Shown: positions 12,646 through 27,382, counted from the stretch's first letter. The stretch: 64,000 nucleotides of DNA from Anseranas semipalmata (GCA_013399115.1 VXAA01004051.1:196349-260348); one strand, 5' to 3'. The notes: generated from the letters alone by a model not told the origin. A program made the numbers and translations.

Positions 12646-15600
12646 AAGTCTGAGCAGCATGCTCCTGTCCCTGGTGGGGCAGACATGACATGGTCCAAAT
12701 CTGAGGTGAGTTTCAATATGGAGGATTAACTGTGGGGCTAGGAGACCATGTCTGAAAAACCAATGTTTAACATACTTGGAAAATCTGTCTGATTCGACCT
12801 TGTTTGTGAAACACTCACAATGATTCATACAGAATATAATATGGCTCAACTGTACATAAGTGTCTTTGACAGAGCATTTATCCTAAATGCTTCCTGGAAT
12901 ATGTTGAGCCATAAAAGTCCAGTCTTAAATAACAATGGGGGGAGAAGAGGAAGAAGAAACTATCAAACACAATGCAGAGCATATATTCAGAGGAGGTTTA
13001 AGAAGCACTTGTGACAGAGAGATAAAAGTCAACACGACACAGGGAAGAGCAGTAAATTCTTTAACTGACTGAAGCTGGAAATTTTGGCTAAAATTAACCA
13101 AAATGCCTGTGTCTAAAAATACAACACAACAGAAAACCCAAGCAAACAGTACCAAAACAGCTGAGTTCTGCAGTTCCTGCAGGAATGTAGTTCTTACATT
13201 TCTGACAGAGAAACTTTCCTTTCAGAGACGCAGGCACTTTCCGTAGCATTTTCATTTAGTTGAAAGTATCATCTTCCCATGAAAAGTATTTCAACTGGAA
13301 ATCGTGAAGCTATTAATTTATTGGCTGCTTCCAAATCTTTGAGAGGAGAGAAAGATGTGGTGGTGTGAGAGATATCCAGGAACAGTCTCAGCTCCTTATG
13401 GTCTTGGGGTATGCCTTTATAAGTCACCACAGTCTTGAAGTAACATGATGGGGCAGGAAATGTGAAATGATGCTACCACTGCTTAATGTTGACCTACTTG
13501 CAATGTAGGGTGCCTCCCTGTATGCATTCCCCGACCTTGGCAGCAGCATCTCTTGTTCATGATTTCCCTAAAATTGTCAGTCCCTGGGGAAAATGTACTT
13601 GAAGGCAAGTGGACTTGGGTTGCTGCCTAGAATGAAGCATATGTCCTCAACTGAATTATCCTGCAGATGGTAGCTTCTGTATCCAGATCGAGACCACAGT
13701 GTTTGGCAGGTTGGTCCCTTTGTCTGGACTAGGGCCCTAATTCTAGTCGTGTCTGTCCTGAACATACAAAACTTATATTGATACACATTGTCTATAGCAA
13801 CATATATACAATATTGATGTGCATATATTGGGTATGTTGACGCGCATGAGTACTGGATTCAGCTGAGAGTGGGCATATGGCTGTATTCCGTAAAGACCAG
13901 ATGCTCTGTTGGTGAACCTATATGTGTCCCTATGGCCTGATGATCCACGCAGATCACCCCATCCCAGTTGAGAATACAGAAAGAAAAATAAATGGCTTGG
14001 TAAAGAAATCCAGGGTTGCTACTAAATTGCAAGGTGCAGAAACAGTAGAAGATTATAGAAAGTTTAAATAAATAGAATTTAAATATATGCCCAGAAAACA
14101 TCTTGCTGCCTTTAGAAAAAAGAGACTTACAGACTTGCATGTCAGGGACTGTTTTCATTGTCCTACATCTGGGGCTGTAGCCATCAGAAGTGCTTGGAGC
14201 TCCCCCTTAGAACAGAGGAGGTTGCTGCAAACCATGCTGTAGCAGATGCATCTTACATCTTAGAGTAGCCTGTATTTAATGATTTCTGGGTGAGGTGCAA
14301 AAGACAGTCTAACCACGCATAGTTATGAAAAAAGTTGACAGCATAATCCAAAAGCGTGACCAGTTAATTGGTGTGATGCTGGTCTTATGTTGTTGTTATT
14401 AAGACTCTTAAGGAACCTTGCATTTTTGTCTATGCTTCTGGTTTTTTTTGCTCTCCTCCTTCCTTTTTAAAAGATGAAATAAAAACATTTGAAAACAGCT
14501 AGCAAGGTCCACAAGGGGAACCATTTTGCAGTAGTGGCTATACTAAGCATGTGTACGCATACAATAAACAAGTAGAAACTCAAAACAAATTTTGAGCTGC
14601 TTGCAAGAAGAAATTGTTTTATGGATCATAGAGATGCAGGTGTTTTTGTCTTCATTCATGTGGAGCCATACATGAAATAAGAAGTCTTTCTCTCCTTTGC
14701 TTAAGCCCAAAGAGACGTTTCTGCTTTAATTCCAAGTAAGTTGTGTAAGGGAGTCAGGCCCACTGCATTGCATTCTGGCACTGACAATTGAAAAATTGGA
14801 TAGTGTTCAGGAAAGATCAGCTGGACTCTAATGTAGAGAACTGGGGAGCGTGTGGACAGCACATGGGAAAAAATGCAAGGACTGGAAAAAAATGAAGCAG
14901 CTGCATGCTTATGTTTTGTCCAAGGGAATTCAAAAAGGATTGTTGTGTATGGATTGTGCCCAGAAGGGCCAAGAGGAATGATTTGAGCTGGCACACAGGA
15001 ACCTTTGGAGGTACATCATATTGAAACTAAGGGTGGTTTTGGCTGAATATTTTGGCTGTTTCATGACAGTAAGTTGCAGGATAATCTTTCTCAGGCTAAG
15101 TCAGAAGCCTTGTTATTTGAAATAATGAAAGTAACCTTAGCAAAACGCCAGTGCTTACTTACTAGCAATGCTTTCTTGGCAAAAAAACAAACACTATTTT
15201 TCTTTTAGATCTCTATTGCTATAACAGTATGATTGTTATTATGATTGAAATGATTAGTTGTCTGAAATTCATCGTTCAATAATAATGAAGCAATGTTATC
15301 ATAAATAGATGGGGTAGTCTGGAATTATGTTTAAGCTCTGACACCCGTTTCAATTTCAGAATTACAAAAGAATACATTTTTTAGAAAGAACTATTGCTGT
15401 TCCTGTGTATCGGAAAAGCCTTGAGAATAGTTGAACAGGACAAAGATGAAAGCTGTTAATGCTTTCAGTTACATACAGGTTGGGTAAAACCAGAATATTG
15501 TTGGCTTCCTGTGTCCAGGATGCTAAGCACAGGTTGTTAAATGACTTCTCTTTAAGACGACCAAAGGGATTACCTTGAGTCTCACTTTTCTGTTGTCTAG

Positions 15601-15739
15601 TGATGACCACAAATTTGAGCCAAGCTCTCCCTTTCTTAAGGTGCTGCAGAAAAGGAAAGTGAGACCTTGGCAGCCTAGAAGAGATAGCCAAGACATGGAG
15701 GGTTTTGATGGCTCCAAAATCAATGAACTGGAGAGGAAA

Positions 15740-15975
15740 ACAGAATCACAGAATATCCCGAGTTGGAAGGGACCCATAAGGATCATTGAGTCCAACTCCT
15801 GGCACTGCACAGGTCTACCCAAAATTTTAGACCATGTGACTAAGTGCACAGTCCAAACGCCTCTTAAATTCAGACAGGCTTGGTGCAGTGACTACTTCAC
15901 TGGGGAGCCTGTTCCAGTGTGCAACCACCCTCTCAGTGAAGAACCTCTTCCTAATGTCCAACCTAAGTTAAACCA
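15740..15975 (-). mobile_element. CR1 LINE fragment, 3' end, minus orientation
   Basis: Read on the plus strand, this starts cagaatcacagaat (the reverse complement of the ATTCTGTG tail octamer), then gagttggaagggacc, 'gagtccaactcctgg', and further on 'ggagcctgttccagtg' and 'agtgaagaacctcttcc'. This is the standard 3' portion of chicken-type CR1 in reverse. The copy is 5'-truncated with no intact reverse transcriptase. ORFs crossing it on both strands are shadows of the repeat. Confidence 0.93.
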
Positions 15976-18900
15976 AAAGTTAATGTAAAGTACATTTAGC
16001 TGCTGTAGAGCTACACCAGCACCTACTGGATTTCTGAAATCCCATAGCTCCTGTTGATCTGCCCGGTGGCTCTGTGCTGACCCTTCTGAGCCCCTTCTAG
16101 AATCTCACTAGCTGACTATTGAAAATACCTTCTTTAAAGCTCAATCCTTTTCTTTAAAAAAGACTCTGTTGTACTCAGCGTGCAGAACAATGCTGTAAAC
16201 TCTTCAGAACTTTCCCCACATTGGTTTCATTTGTTTATTTTGTTGCCTGAGGGAAAGTGTCCTGAATCTGTTTGCCTGACAACCTTCAACAGCATTCATA
16301 TTTTCTTCTTATTTTGTTGGCTGTCTTTGTTGTCCCCAGATAAAGGCACTGGAAAATGAATGGCTGAATCAGTATCTCATTGCTTTGCCCTGAGATGATA
16401 AAGGTAACTTTTAATAGTGGGGCTTCTGCCAATTGGCTGTCCCTGCCCCTCTCTTTCTTCAGAGAGCAGGGCTGTCTGCTTGGGGTGGGGAGAGGAGGAG
16501 ATGGAGAAAGTTTCCCCTTAGATGGATTCCAATGACTTGAGCAGATAAAGGGCCACAGCTGCTTCACATTTAATTGGAAACAGCCAAATTGCGAGATCAG
16601 TTCAGGAAGCACCTGTGTCCAGTGATGACTCTCTATTGTTACTGAGTTCTCAGAATCAGCTCTGACCTTCTGCCATGTGCCAAGCCTTGACATACTGCAC
16701 ACCATTTTCTAGGCCAGCAAAACATGCGGCAATGCTCATTTCCATCAGACTGCTCTTTCAGATATTATGCTCAATGCTGCCTTCTTTCAGAATGGGAGAA
16801 TTCAGGACAGGCTTTTATTTCTGGCCATCTGAGAGTTTATTGCAAACTCTCAGAGCTCTGCTGTAGAAATTAATTGCCCTTCCTCCTTATGGTTGAACTT
16901 CCTGGCCCAGTCGAAGCAACATGTCTTTGCTATTGTAGCTTCTTCCCTTCCTTCTTTCTGAAGCAAAGCGCTTGCTCGTTCTCCTTTTCCCACAGCATTC
17001 TACAGGTGTGACCCTGATTCCGTGGCATCAGCGTTGTCTCATGATGGAAGTTTATTTGCTCCACTAAATGTTTTCTTGTTCCCCATGGGATGAAAGTGCA
17101 CCTGATCCACACAGCAATGCAGCCTTTTCACTCCATCAGGATCCATGACCTTCAAAAGATGGTGTGCAGAGCTGGGTGGAAAACGTTTGACATGACTTTC
17201 CCCACAGCTCCTACTTAGTAAAAACACCAGTTCAGTAGACACCATCCCAGAAACTTACAGATGCCATCAAAGTTCTCTGGAGTCTTCCAGCAGTTGCCAT
17301 GTGTGTTGGGATGCCCAAGTGTCTTGGGCTTCAGGATGTGAGCCTGGCAGGGTTCCTCCACTCTCATTCTTCCTGGACTGCTTAGCTGTTATTGTTTGGA
17401 ACACCCTTGGGAGAACATTAAAGTTGTGAAATAAGTAAAATTTTATTTAGAAAAGAGAGAAGAAAAAATTATGAGAGCTATAGCACTTTCATTGGGAACA
17501 ACTGAATTAATTGAGGAAAAAAAAGAAGACCTGGGGAGATGTTAGGCTATTCTAGATCTCATCTCTTCTGAGACAAGGAAAAATGCACACTTTTTTTTTT
17601 TCTGTGGGTGCAATAATCTCCCCATTGGGATACTGCAATTCTTCTTAATCCTATTGTAAACCTTTAGATCTTTCAGTTGATCTGAGCCTGAAGATCATAC
17701 TCCCTTCACAAGCTTCCTCGCCCTCAGAAGAAAAGCAAACCCATTATTTAGGGTTTTTCTCTGACAGCATAATTTGCAGTAAGCGGTGTATAGGGATTAA
17801 ATGGGGTTCATCTGCATGCATTGGCAAATTTATTGCCTCATCTAACATTGGAGAATATAACTACTTAATGCTTAAAACATTTAGTCATGAAAATATGCAC
17901 ATGACATTTTCAAGGGTTTCCCATGTGCCTTTAAAATACCCTCCTTTGCAATTTAGTTTTCTTTGTGTCTATAATTACCTTACAGCCACAAAGCATAGGG
18001 TCTGAGCCAATCAAAGTAACCCGTAGGGGGAAAGAAATTGAAGAAAACCTCCAAGACGTGGTAGAGAAGCAAAGTCAATTTACAAGTTCTGAGCCATAGA
18101 AACTTAATTATCCTGTCACTTCCTGAACAACACATTGTTTAGGGCCAGTGTGTCTGCATGTTCTTTAGACTGTCTTTAAACACTGAATGCCTTCTGAAAG
18201 AGTGGAACTTATTACAGAAAAAGTGTGTGAAAGACCAGGATAATTCGTGATGTTAGTGAAAGAGTACGGAACAGAACTTCTCAGGAGTTTTGCTTGACTG
18301 TTTTCCTAGTGGGGCATTCACTTTTCTCTATAATCAGATTTTATCCTTGGCAAAATTTCTAGTTTCTTTTGAAAAATTGTTTCATATTCTGTATCATTCT
18401 GTTCCTTGGGAACTTGTACCCAGGGCCACTGGGGAACCTGGGCTTGGTTCTTTTCGCTCAAGGGTAGCTTTCTCACTGAACTGTCATGAAGCCAGTGCCA
18501 AGGTTCCTATCCTTCCAGCTGCTCTGCAGCCTATCAGTTTTAGGAGATCTGGATCTCATGCTCTATAAACTAATAGTCAACTTAGAGAGCCTTAGAGACT
18601 TAAGATCAGAGCTAGTTCTTACTTTATTTCCTAGCCAAATTTTGGAATTCTTGTTTCTAGAGGGAAGTTGATTTTTCAGCCTCTTTCTGCTTCTAGCCAA
18701 CTCTGATGCAGATCTGTTCACTCTAACATCATTAGTGTAAGATTAAAATTCTGCTCCATAGTTGCTGGAGATAAAGCCGATCCAAACTGTGCTGTCATCA
18801 ACATCAAGGCTTCCATTGGTGCCAGTAGCTCTTAGAGCAGGGTAATCATTAACATGAGATTGTAGCTGATCATTTCCTGCCTTTAGTTATGAGAAGCTGT

Positions 18901-21900
18901 GAAAGAATTAATAGAAAACTGTGAGTCTGTTCACATAATTATTATAGTTGATGTAAAAAGACTGGCTTTTCCAGAGGAGTGTTCATGAGTGTCTTAATCT
19001 GCCCAACTTGCTTGCAGTAGGCATCTGGCTAGTTTTAGATGTCTAATCATTTTGTGAGATGGATTCCCTTCCTATTTGGAGGACTTGGGCTCTGTGTTCA
19101 AGTCGGACAATGTCATTAGACTCATTTAAGCCTTTGGAAAAATTGTACCACCCTCTCTCCAGCATCATATTGAAACAGGGAGATTGTGTGAATTTTCTGT
19201 TTGTGTATTCAGCTTGCACTTGTCCTGTGGATTGATGGCCTCCGTCCCAAGTGATATCAATCTGGGCTGAAGTGCAGCTGCACTTTGTAACAGCTCAAGG
19301 GGCACAAAGGTATCAAGTGGTATTGTGTGGTTTGAAAGATGTCGTTTATCTAAGGAAGTTTGTGGTCTGTTTGCTGTCACTCTGTCTATGCAGTGCCGAC
19401 TTCCCTTACCTTCACTATCACGTTGTCAGGCAAAGAGACCTCACACGTTAGGCCAGATAGCTTTTCCTCTTCCAGAGCTGACTTCTCTTCCTTCAGCCAG
19501 GAGGTCTGTGGGTTGTGCTGCAATCAATAGAACTATTTGTTTCAGCATGAGTGTAATTACTAGTAATTTTGCTTGCAGAGATCTCTTTCACATGCATGAG
19601 TTCCAAAAAAAGGAACAGGACAAAAGAGTAGTCAATGACTTTTTTCACTGACACTTTCACTCAAAATTCTTTCAAGAACAGTGTCTTAGAAGAAGGAGGT
19701 TGGGAATACAGTTTTCTACATAGCAATACACTGACAAATACATTTCCCATCTTCCATGAGTGTTCAGGTGTTTATAAGGGCATGATTCACAGTCCAGATG
19801 GGGTTGGAAGCTCTCCAGAACAACATTGTGTGACTGGTGACATAGCCAGATGACACCTTGCAGATCTTCTTGTGGCAAGTTTTGAAATTTACTTACTTTT
19901 CTGAATTGCCCCCACAAGTAGATGGTCGTTCTTACATACATATGAGATGAAATCTTATGCCATTTCTTGTCTACTTCAGTGAAAAGTAGTCTCACTTTTA
20001 ACAACTAGTGATATCTTAGCCAAGCCAAGTGGCTTTATTCTGGCCCTGTCCCAGCTTTGGATCTGAAATCTCTGTGTGGGCTTTGCTCTAGGAGAACCAT
20101 GGTGAAGGGTCAGACTAAGAACAATGTGCATCAGCTGCTCTTCCTAGTTAAGTGCTAGGAGTAGGAACAGGAATGCCAAAGAAGTAAGTTCTTACAACAT
20201 GACTAGTATATTAAGAACAGTGAATATATGAAACACTTGTCAGAGTGAATAACTTAAAAGCCAGAACATATTTTCATGTCATAATCATGGAATCATTTTT
20301 ATTAGAAGTCAAATTCCCATGTAATCTGTAAAGTATGTAAAGAGCTTAATTCATGCAGTAAATCATGTGTTGGGAATACTTTACCCAGCTCCAGATCAGA
20401 TATACTTAAGAGAAGCTTTCAAGTTTTAAAACTCTTCTACAAGCTAAACCGATCTCCAGAACCTTTGGAGGCTCCCTCTTCTCTGGAGCTCGTGCTCCAT
20501 GCAAGTGAATGTCATGCCAATATGTTTCCCATTTCCTGGGAATTAAACTGCTATGTTTGATGACTCAGGACTTCCCAAGAAAGCAACTCAATCACTTACT
20601 CTGTCTGAAGCAGCCTCTGGTATCTCAGCAGACATGTCTTGTTATGTGCATGACAGTGATTCATGATTTCAGAGTAGAGGATCAGCTCTCTTATTTTTTT
20701 TTCTTCCCACAAACTTAATTAATAAAACAAATTTCTATTAACGGGTGTTGAAAGACTTTGGCTTTCCACCTACACTCCCAAATACTCTACATTCCAGGAA
20801 GAATGAAAAATGGACCTGCAAATAGAAACAGGAGGGAGGAATTGTGGTATATGCATATAGACGTTATGGGTGACAACTGATATAATGGAAAACATCCTGA
20901 ATGAAGACAATTTCCTGTGATCATGATTGCTAAAAATATACTGATACAATAATCCAATTTTAGAATTAATACATGCAAAGACTGGGGCACAAGGAGCGTC
21001 TGACAGGAACTGGATGATCTGTTTGGGCCTCAGCTTTGATTTCTTGTTCAGGCTGGTGGTCGCGTGGACTGCAGTTGTGCTTTTGTGAAATGGGTCCTCT
21101 GCCACCGTGACAGACCTCTGAGACTCCAGCTGGTCAGCAGAAGCAACTGGAGGATTTTCACTATTGTGACCACTGTGGACCTGGCAGAGCCTCTCTCTCT
21201 GCCTCATCTGTTTTCATCACCACCAACAATTAGCCTAAATTTACACCTAGTGCAGCCATAACTCCTGTTGACTTCAGCGAGAAAACAGTTGGTCCCACAG
21301 GGTACTAGTGCTGATGTAAGGACAAGTATTGGGGTATTTCCCCTTTCTTCTGCTGTATGGGAAGTCACACGAGCTCACATCTCTGCGAGTGCCACTCTCT
21401 GCTGGTCACAGCTGGCAGAGGAAGTGAGACCTAATTTGGTGCTCTCTTTCGTGGATAACAGCACAATGAATCCTATCCACTGACTCCCATGAAACATGTC
21501 AACTCAAGTCAAGATTTTCCAGCTAACCTACAGCAACTCAGCAGCAAAGTCATAGAGTCCAAGCCCAAGTCTAGTGCCCTGTCTGGCCACTGGATTTGAC
21601 TGTCATGTCATCTGATCCCAGCTTCACGTTTCCAAATTACTCTTCCGAAAATAAAAGCAGTCACAGAAATACCTCTGTCGAGACAGCACATCTCTGTTTA
21701 TGTTTGAGCGGATGATATAAATCTGGAGTCCCCAGCGATCAAAGTGCACATTCACAGAGATGAGCCCCATGTTGTGTTTGAAGTGAGTGCAGCACTTTGA
21801 AACAAGGATGAAGCAGGAATAAATCAGGATGAAGGATGTGGGGCATTAACTACTTTACATGAAATCCCTGCTGGAAAGACATGGCCGGTGTTCCAAAGTT

Positions 21901-22800
21901 TTCCTTGGAGAGTGCTCGGAAGTTGCATACCAGCCTATTTGTGGAAAGCCAAACAGTTCCCTTATTGTCCTTGATGTGAAACGCTTCCCAGATAAACACT
22001 TCCCCCTTCCATTGAGGAAAAACGATACAGCCTATCCAGAGCTCTAACACGAGGGACTACACTGGGCTGCCGTTCAGCCTCTGCGATGTTGCTGGTTTCT
22101 GTTGGCATTGAGCTTTGCTGAAGGCTATAGTTTGTATAAATGCCAGCATCATTAAGAAAAGGCTAAGTTATTGAGTGAGACTGGGATAATCTTCAAGAGC
22201 TTAATAATGTTGTGTGCCCGCATCCTTGCGTCTCTGTGTTCATTATACCCTTGGAATGTAAATCCCAATCCACAGTGGCTAAGCAAGGTTCACATGGATC
22301 TCAAATACTTCTGTGGTATTGTCTCCTCCTGATTTCTGAAGGGGAAGGAAAACATTGCTAGCTGAAATAAACTCACGTGGTTCTCTGTACAAGGAGAGCA
22401 GTAAACCTCTGGACTTGTAGTGGGTTTAGATTGTAACATTGCCTGCATTTGTGGCATTTTAAATCATAGCACGAGGAGTTATTCCCAGCACCCATGGAGT
22501 CAAGGCATTAAATTCCAGCACAGGGAAGATCCAGAAGTTCCTGTGTGAACTTAGGAGAGAAAAACCTGATTTCTGAAATCAGCAGTTCTCAGAATCAAGG
22601 CTGTCTAATGCCAGGGTAATACTGGTGGTGGTATGGTCCAGGTCAGTAGGTGTCTCTTCCTCTCTTCTCTCATCCTGGCAGATGCAGATCTGAAGGACCT
22701 GTTGCGCCCTCACCTCTGACCCAACATTGGGCACACACGGAGCTTTGCTGTGTGCCCCCATCCTTCCTCTGTAGTACCACTCCTTTCACCAGGAGTGGCG

Positions 22801-22840
22801 GTCATTCCACTCATTGACTGACAGTCAATGGGTGCAATAG
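22801..22840. repeat. Short inverted repeat, possibly an old palindromic-element core
   Basis: The core cattgact-gac-agtcaatg is a perfect 8-bp inverted repeat around a 3-base loop, extendable outward with one mismatch. It resembles a mutated form of the 'cattgacttcaatgg' core of old amniote palindromic repeats. The hairpin itself is directly visible; the family assignment is inference. Confidence 0.45.
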
Positions 22841-23330
22841 AACCACAGGCTGTTTTTTTGCAACCGCTGTGTCAAAGCAAACCTTGCTTTTCATTTGACA
22901 AGGCAATCATCTTCTTCCCCCAGAGACATATGATTTCTTGCTAATGTTAAATGAGTATTTTGCATGCATATCAACTTTACATGTAGATTATGGTTTTTGG
23001 TCACAAGTGAAATGGGAAGTGCAACTTCCATTGACATTTAGCAGGCACAGAGGTTTTAAATCCCTGAGGCAATTTTTGAAACATCCCCCTCAAGCAGAAA
23101 GGATATAGACTTGAAGCAAACCAGAGTTAACAGGTTTTTTTGTTTGTTTGTTTTACAAATACAGGCATGAATTTAAGTCAGTTTATATGTATTCAAGCAT
23201 TTATACTGATAGCGATCATCTGAAAGGTCAGCAATTCCCACTCAAGTCAGTGAAAGAAGGCAAATGACGTGCACAGACAATCAAAACTGTTTTAAATGAA
23301 GTCATGGAGCAAGAGACATTTTATTTTTTA

Positions 23331-23760
23331 TCAAGGGCTAGAAGACGTGCTGTAAGGAGAGACTGAGAACGTTTTGTTTCTCTAGTCTGGAGAAAAGAAG
23401 GCTAAGAGGCTACTTTATTGCCCTCTACAACTTCCTGAGAAGGGGAAATGGAGAGGGAGGTGCCGGTCTCTTCTCCCTGGTGACCAATGATAGAAAGCTT
23501 GGGAATGGCACAAAGCTGCGCCAGAGGAGGTTCAGACTGAACATTACAAAAAAATTATTCACTGTGAGGGTGGTCAAACAGTGGAACAGGCTTCCTAGAG
23601 AGGTGGTTGGTGTCCCATGCCTGTCAGAGTTCAAGAGGCATTTGGATAATGCCCTTAATAATATGCTTTAACTTTTGGTTAGCCCTGAAGTGGTCAAGCA
23701 GTTGGACTTGGTGATCTTTGAAGGTCCCTTCCAACTGAACTTTTCTGTTCTGTTCTATTC
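23331..23760 (+). mobile_element. CR1 LINE fragment, 3' end, plus orientation
   Basis: The sequence follows the CR1 3' region in order: a 'gagactgagaac' block, 'tctagtctggagaaaagaag', 'ccctctacaacttcctga', 'aggttcagactgaacatt', 'agtggaacaggcttcctaga', 'ggtgatctttgaaggtcc' and a tail of degenerate ATTCTRTG octamers ending near 23760. It is 5'-truncated, as is usual for CR1. Short ORFs on both strands within it come from reverse-transcriptase-end or tail sequence, not a host gene. Confidence 0.95.
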
Positions 23761-25350
23761 TCCTCTTCTTTCAGTATTGAGGTGCCCTGTCCCACTTCCC
23801 TCCTCTTCTACTTCCCCTTCCTTTTCAAGAAACCCCTAGTCAGTCTGTGAATGACAGACCTGAAGAAGTCTAGGGGTCCTATGGGTTTTCTAATCATTGG
23901 ACTCTGGTATCTAGGAAAGCGCTGAGCTCATAGCTAAGCCTTTCCTCAGAAAGTCTTTCTTCTTCCGGTGTATTTTCATATAAATAAGGACATATCATCT
24001 TTTCTGATATCTGTGTTACTTGGGATAATTTGGTTACAACTGGCTGTCAGATAGTTACTGGAGAAGGGAATAGATAGAGGGACAGACAGGCTTGCATGCA
24101 GGGTGTCATCATTTGCTTAGGAAACTCAGCTAAAAACAGCATTGCTTGAGTAGTCTGTGCTTCAGTTCAGAATAAACTCCTCTGTCTCAGAGGGCCCGGT
24201 GGGGCAGCCCCAAGTGTTTATTCTCATTGCAGAGAGATGAGTCAGATGAATCATTCTGCGGTTGTAATTAAAACATCTTGGGTGGGTAACCTTTCAACAA
24301 CACAAGGGGACAGTTTTGCAGTCTGGCCCACACTTATCTGTCCGTAATGGTCGCATGGCCCTCAGCATCTCTTAACTTTTGCTGTATTTCTTCTCACTAC
24401 CTTCATGTGAGGTGGGGAGTTATTTCCATGGATGGATGGAAAACTGGGGCATGAAGAGAGTTTTAACTCCCTGAGGAAAACTGTGACAGCACAGCTACTT
24501 TAGCATTAGTTAAGCTACTAACCACTAAACCACTGGGCAATCCCTGCCCTATTGGGATGTGATGGGCCATGCTCAGGCCTGTCGGGAGAGCTGTAAAACC
24601 ACTGGCAGCTGTGTGCTGCTCTGAATAAATAGGGGATACATCTCCGCTACTGCAGAATATGATGCAGGGGTCATTTGAGTCTTCTTTTCAGTGCCTGAGA
24701 CTCATCCGTTCCTCTCACCACTTTCTTGTACAGATGTTTCCTTTGTGGAGCTGCTTCTAGCGAAAGTAGAAGATTTATATGGGCTTTCCTGTTTCTGGTC
24801 TTAGTGTTGCCTGGTACTTGCCTATCAATCTCACACCTGTAGTATGGAGATATCACCTATCCAGGACTGATCTTAGCTGCCAGGGCAGACCGCAACAGCA
24901 GAAAAAAAAGTCAAGGGCTTTCTATGTCCGATAGCAACATAAATCCAGCCCTACTGTGCAGACAGTGTAACAGAAACTGGAGTTCCTCTGGGGCCCCTTT
25001 GGTGAAGGCAACATCCCCAGCCTGTGCTGCAAATTCAATACCTTACATAGAAGCTGGTCTGAGATAGTGAGGAGTCCTCGCTTATTAAATGGTGAGTGAA
25101 AAAATGAAGTCCATTACAGGAGAACTATCAAATAATGACACTCAGTGTGGATTAGGAGGGCAGAGGCAAAAGCTGAATGAAGGTTGCAAGCACAGAAGTT
25201 AAATCCTTGTTCCTCCAAACCCTTTGAAAATGAAGTGCATGTTCCAGTCAGTGCAGGGCTCATGTGGCAGAGTTGACCTGATCCCATGAGGCTGGAAGGA
25301 GGGGACAGATTCAGTGGGCAAATAAGACAGTTCACTTTAATAGTATATTA

Positions 25351-25366
25351 AAAAAAAAAAAAAAAG
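25351..25366. repeat. Poly(A) tract
   Basis: Run of A after 'aatagtatatt'. No retrocopy-like sequence or upstream AATAAA was recognised. Confidence 0.85.
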
Positions 25367-27382
25367 AAAACTTTAAATTACCAGACTATTCTGAGAATAG
25401 AAGAGTGATTTCGAGGTAAAAAGCCCCCTGCTAGCAAAGGAATATTGGCTTTCCTGTAACGTGAGCTGGATTGCAGCACCACCTCAGGAGAAGTCCTAGT
25501 TTGGTCACTCTGAAAATGTTCCAGCTTTCCATAGTGATAAGAGGCTAACATGACTGCTAGAACCCAAGCCAAATGCCAGGCATAGTTTTGATGAGTCTCT
25601 GATGTCTGTTAGACTTGTTATAAGAGATATTACATGCTTTTCAGTAGCTAGGCAGTGCTACAAATACTGGGCTGTGATACCCTCTTAAAGAACTGGCACT
25701 TAGATAAAACATTTCCAGGCAAACAAATAAATAAACCACAGACTAAGAAAACACACACGCACATACAATGGTGGGAAGAGCATGCCTAAGTGACATACTG
25801 TGCTCTGAGGACAATAGGATAAGTGGTTCTCTTCTTCCTGGTGTTTCATTTACTTGTATGGGGTATTGGGCAATGCCTCTCAGGGTCCTATCCTTCTACA
25901 GTGTCTGCACACCTGCCAGTGTGGCAGGCAGCATCCTCTCTGCATCAGAACTGGTGTCGGAGAGAAGTGATGGAGCTCAGGAAGGCCCCTGCCCTGTAAT
26001 GCTGCCGCAGCAGCAGCACCTTGGCAGGGTGCAGCAAGGCACCACCTCGGGTCAGGGAGAATTTTCCTCTTCTAAGGAGAGCAAGACCTTGGCCCTCGTG
26101 TTAGTAACTAGCCGGTGACATTTGCCTGAATTCATTAAAAGTCAGTCTTTCTTGTGGTCTCAGATATTCATAGATATTCAAACTGTATTTTAAGATCTAG
26201 TCTCATAGGTTTCAATTAATTTTCAATTACCAACCAAAAATAAAAAAGAAAGAATAAAGATGCTCCTTTTCTTCCCCAAGGCTTCAGAAGCAATATGCAT
26301 GCTTCGTTAACAAAGAATTGTGATGAAGAATGGATTTGTCAGGCAGAAATAAGTATTTAATACAAGCAGTTTCATCAGTGTGAGTTAATATAGAGGGGAA
26401 ATTCAAGAGAAACCAGGCTAATATATGGAGAGACCTTATGTGAAATCAGTTAACATTAGATGTGATACAACAGCATTAGACATTAAAGCAAGTGGAGTTT
26501 GGAGGAAGAACTCTTCTGCCTTCGTTATGTTTCAAGGGCTCTGTCCATTATCGTGCAGTAAAAATGCCCACAGACAGGCTGAAGTGTTGTCTGAATAGGA
26601 TTTCTGACAACTGTTTAGTTCTTTTCTGGGCAACACTCAGGCTTTGTGATAAAAATGGTGCAGATGGGCTGTAGCAGTATTTTAGAGAAAGGCAGACTGG
26701 CTCTGTGTTCCTTTTTTTAGCTCAGCAGCCATTAACGGCTAAGCAGATCAGATGTTTTACAACGTCAGCTACAGAGAGGAAAAGTGGATTCAGTGTAACA
26801 GAGATGTCGGGTCTCTTACAGGCATGATCTTCTTAGGGCTGTTTGGTTCCACACTTCTGCCTGCTGCTCAGTTTAAGTGGTCCGTGTCTCTCTTCTTCTA
26901 GAGATAGCAGCTGCTTATGTGCCTGCATTATCTGTTGTCTTGCAAATACAAGAGTCTGTATTGAACAAGGTACTTAAGGAAGACAAGTTGCCATGCTTGT
27001 ACAGATCTGTGATCCACCCAGTATCTCATCTCTGCTAGAGCCCAGCTTCAAAAACATCAGGAGGAAGTGCAGGAAACAACACCAGGCATACACTGAATAG
27101 TCTGCCCCTAATTTAAGTCTAAAGTCATCAAAAACGTACCGAGCTAGGCATTTAGTACCTTGCTCAGTTGATGTCTCTGTAGAGAGTTTATTTTTAAGAT
27201 GTGATGAGAAGTATGTATTCCTGCAGATGTTTCCCTCTCCAGAGGATCCAGCAGAGGAGGGAAACCAGTTCCCAAAGGACAAAATCTGGGAGCAGAATTC
27301 AATTTGGATAGCAAGCAAGAAAGATATACACAACGGTTATGTATTAACAGCAATTCTGTTGAGGAATCAAAGCTTAGCAGCC

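Noticed and set aside
15523..15988. Plus and minus ORFs of 108-137 codons near 15.7 kb
   Set aside because: They overlap the CR1 3' fragment; frames arise from the repeat and flank, with no intact reverse-transcriptase or endonuclease motif.
23425..23671. ORFs near 23.5 kb resembling '...RLPREVVGVPCLSEFKRHLDN'
   Set aside because: A CR1 fragment read through; it is part of the repeat, not a host gene.
24500..24540. tRNA-SINE-like word 'ctaaccactaaaccac' (with similar words near 3.0 and 35.5 kb)
   Set aside because: Too short and no A-box/B-box pair or tail found; could be chance or a decayed old SINE.
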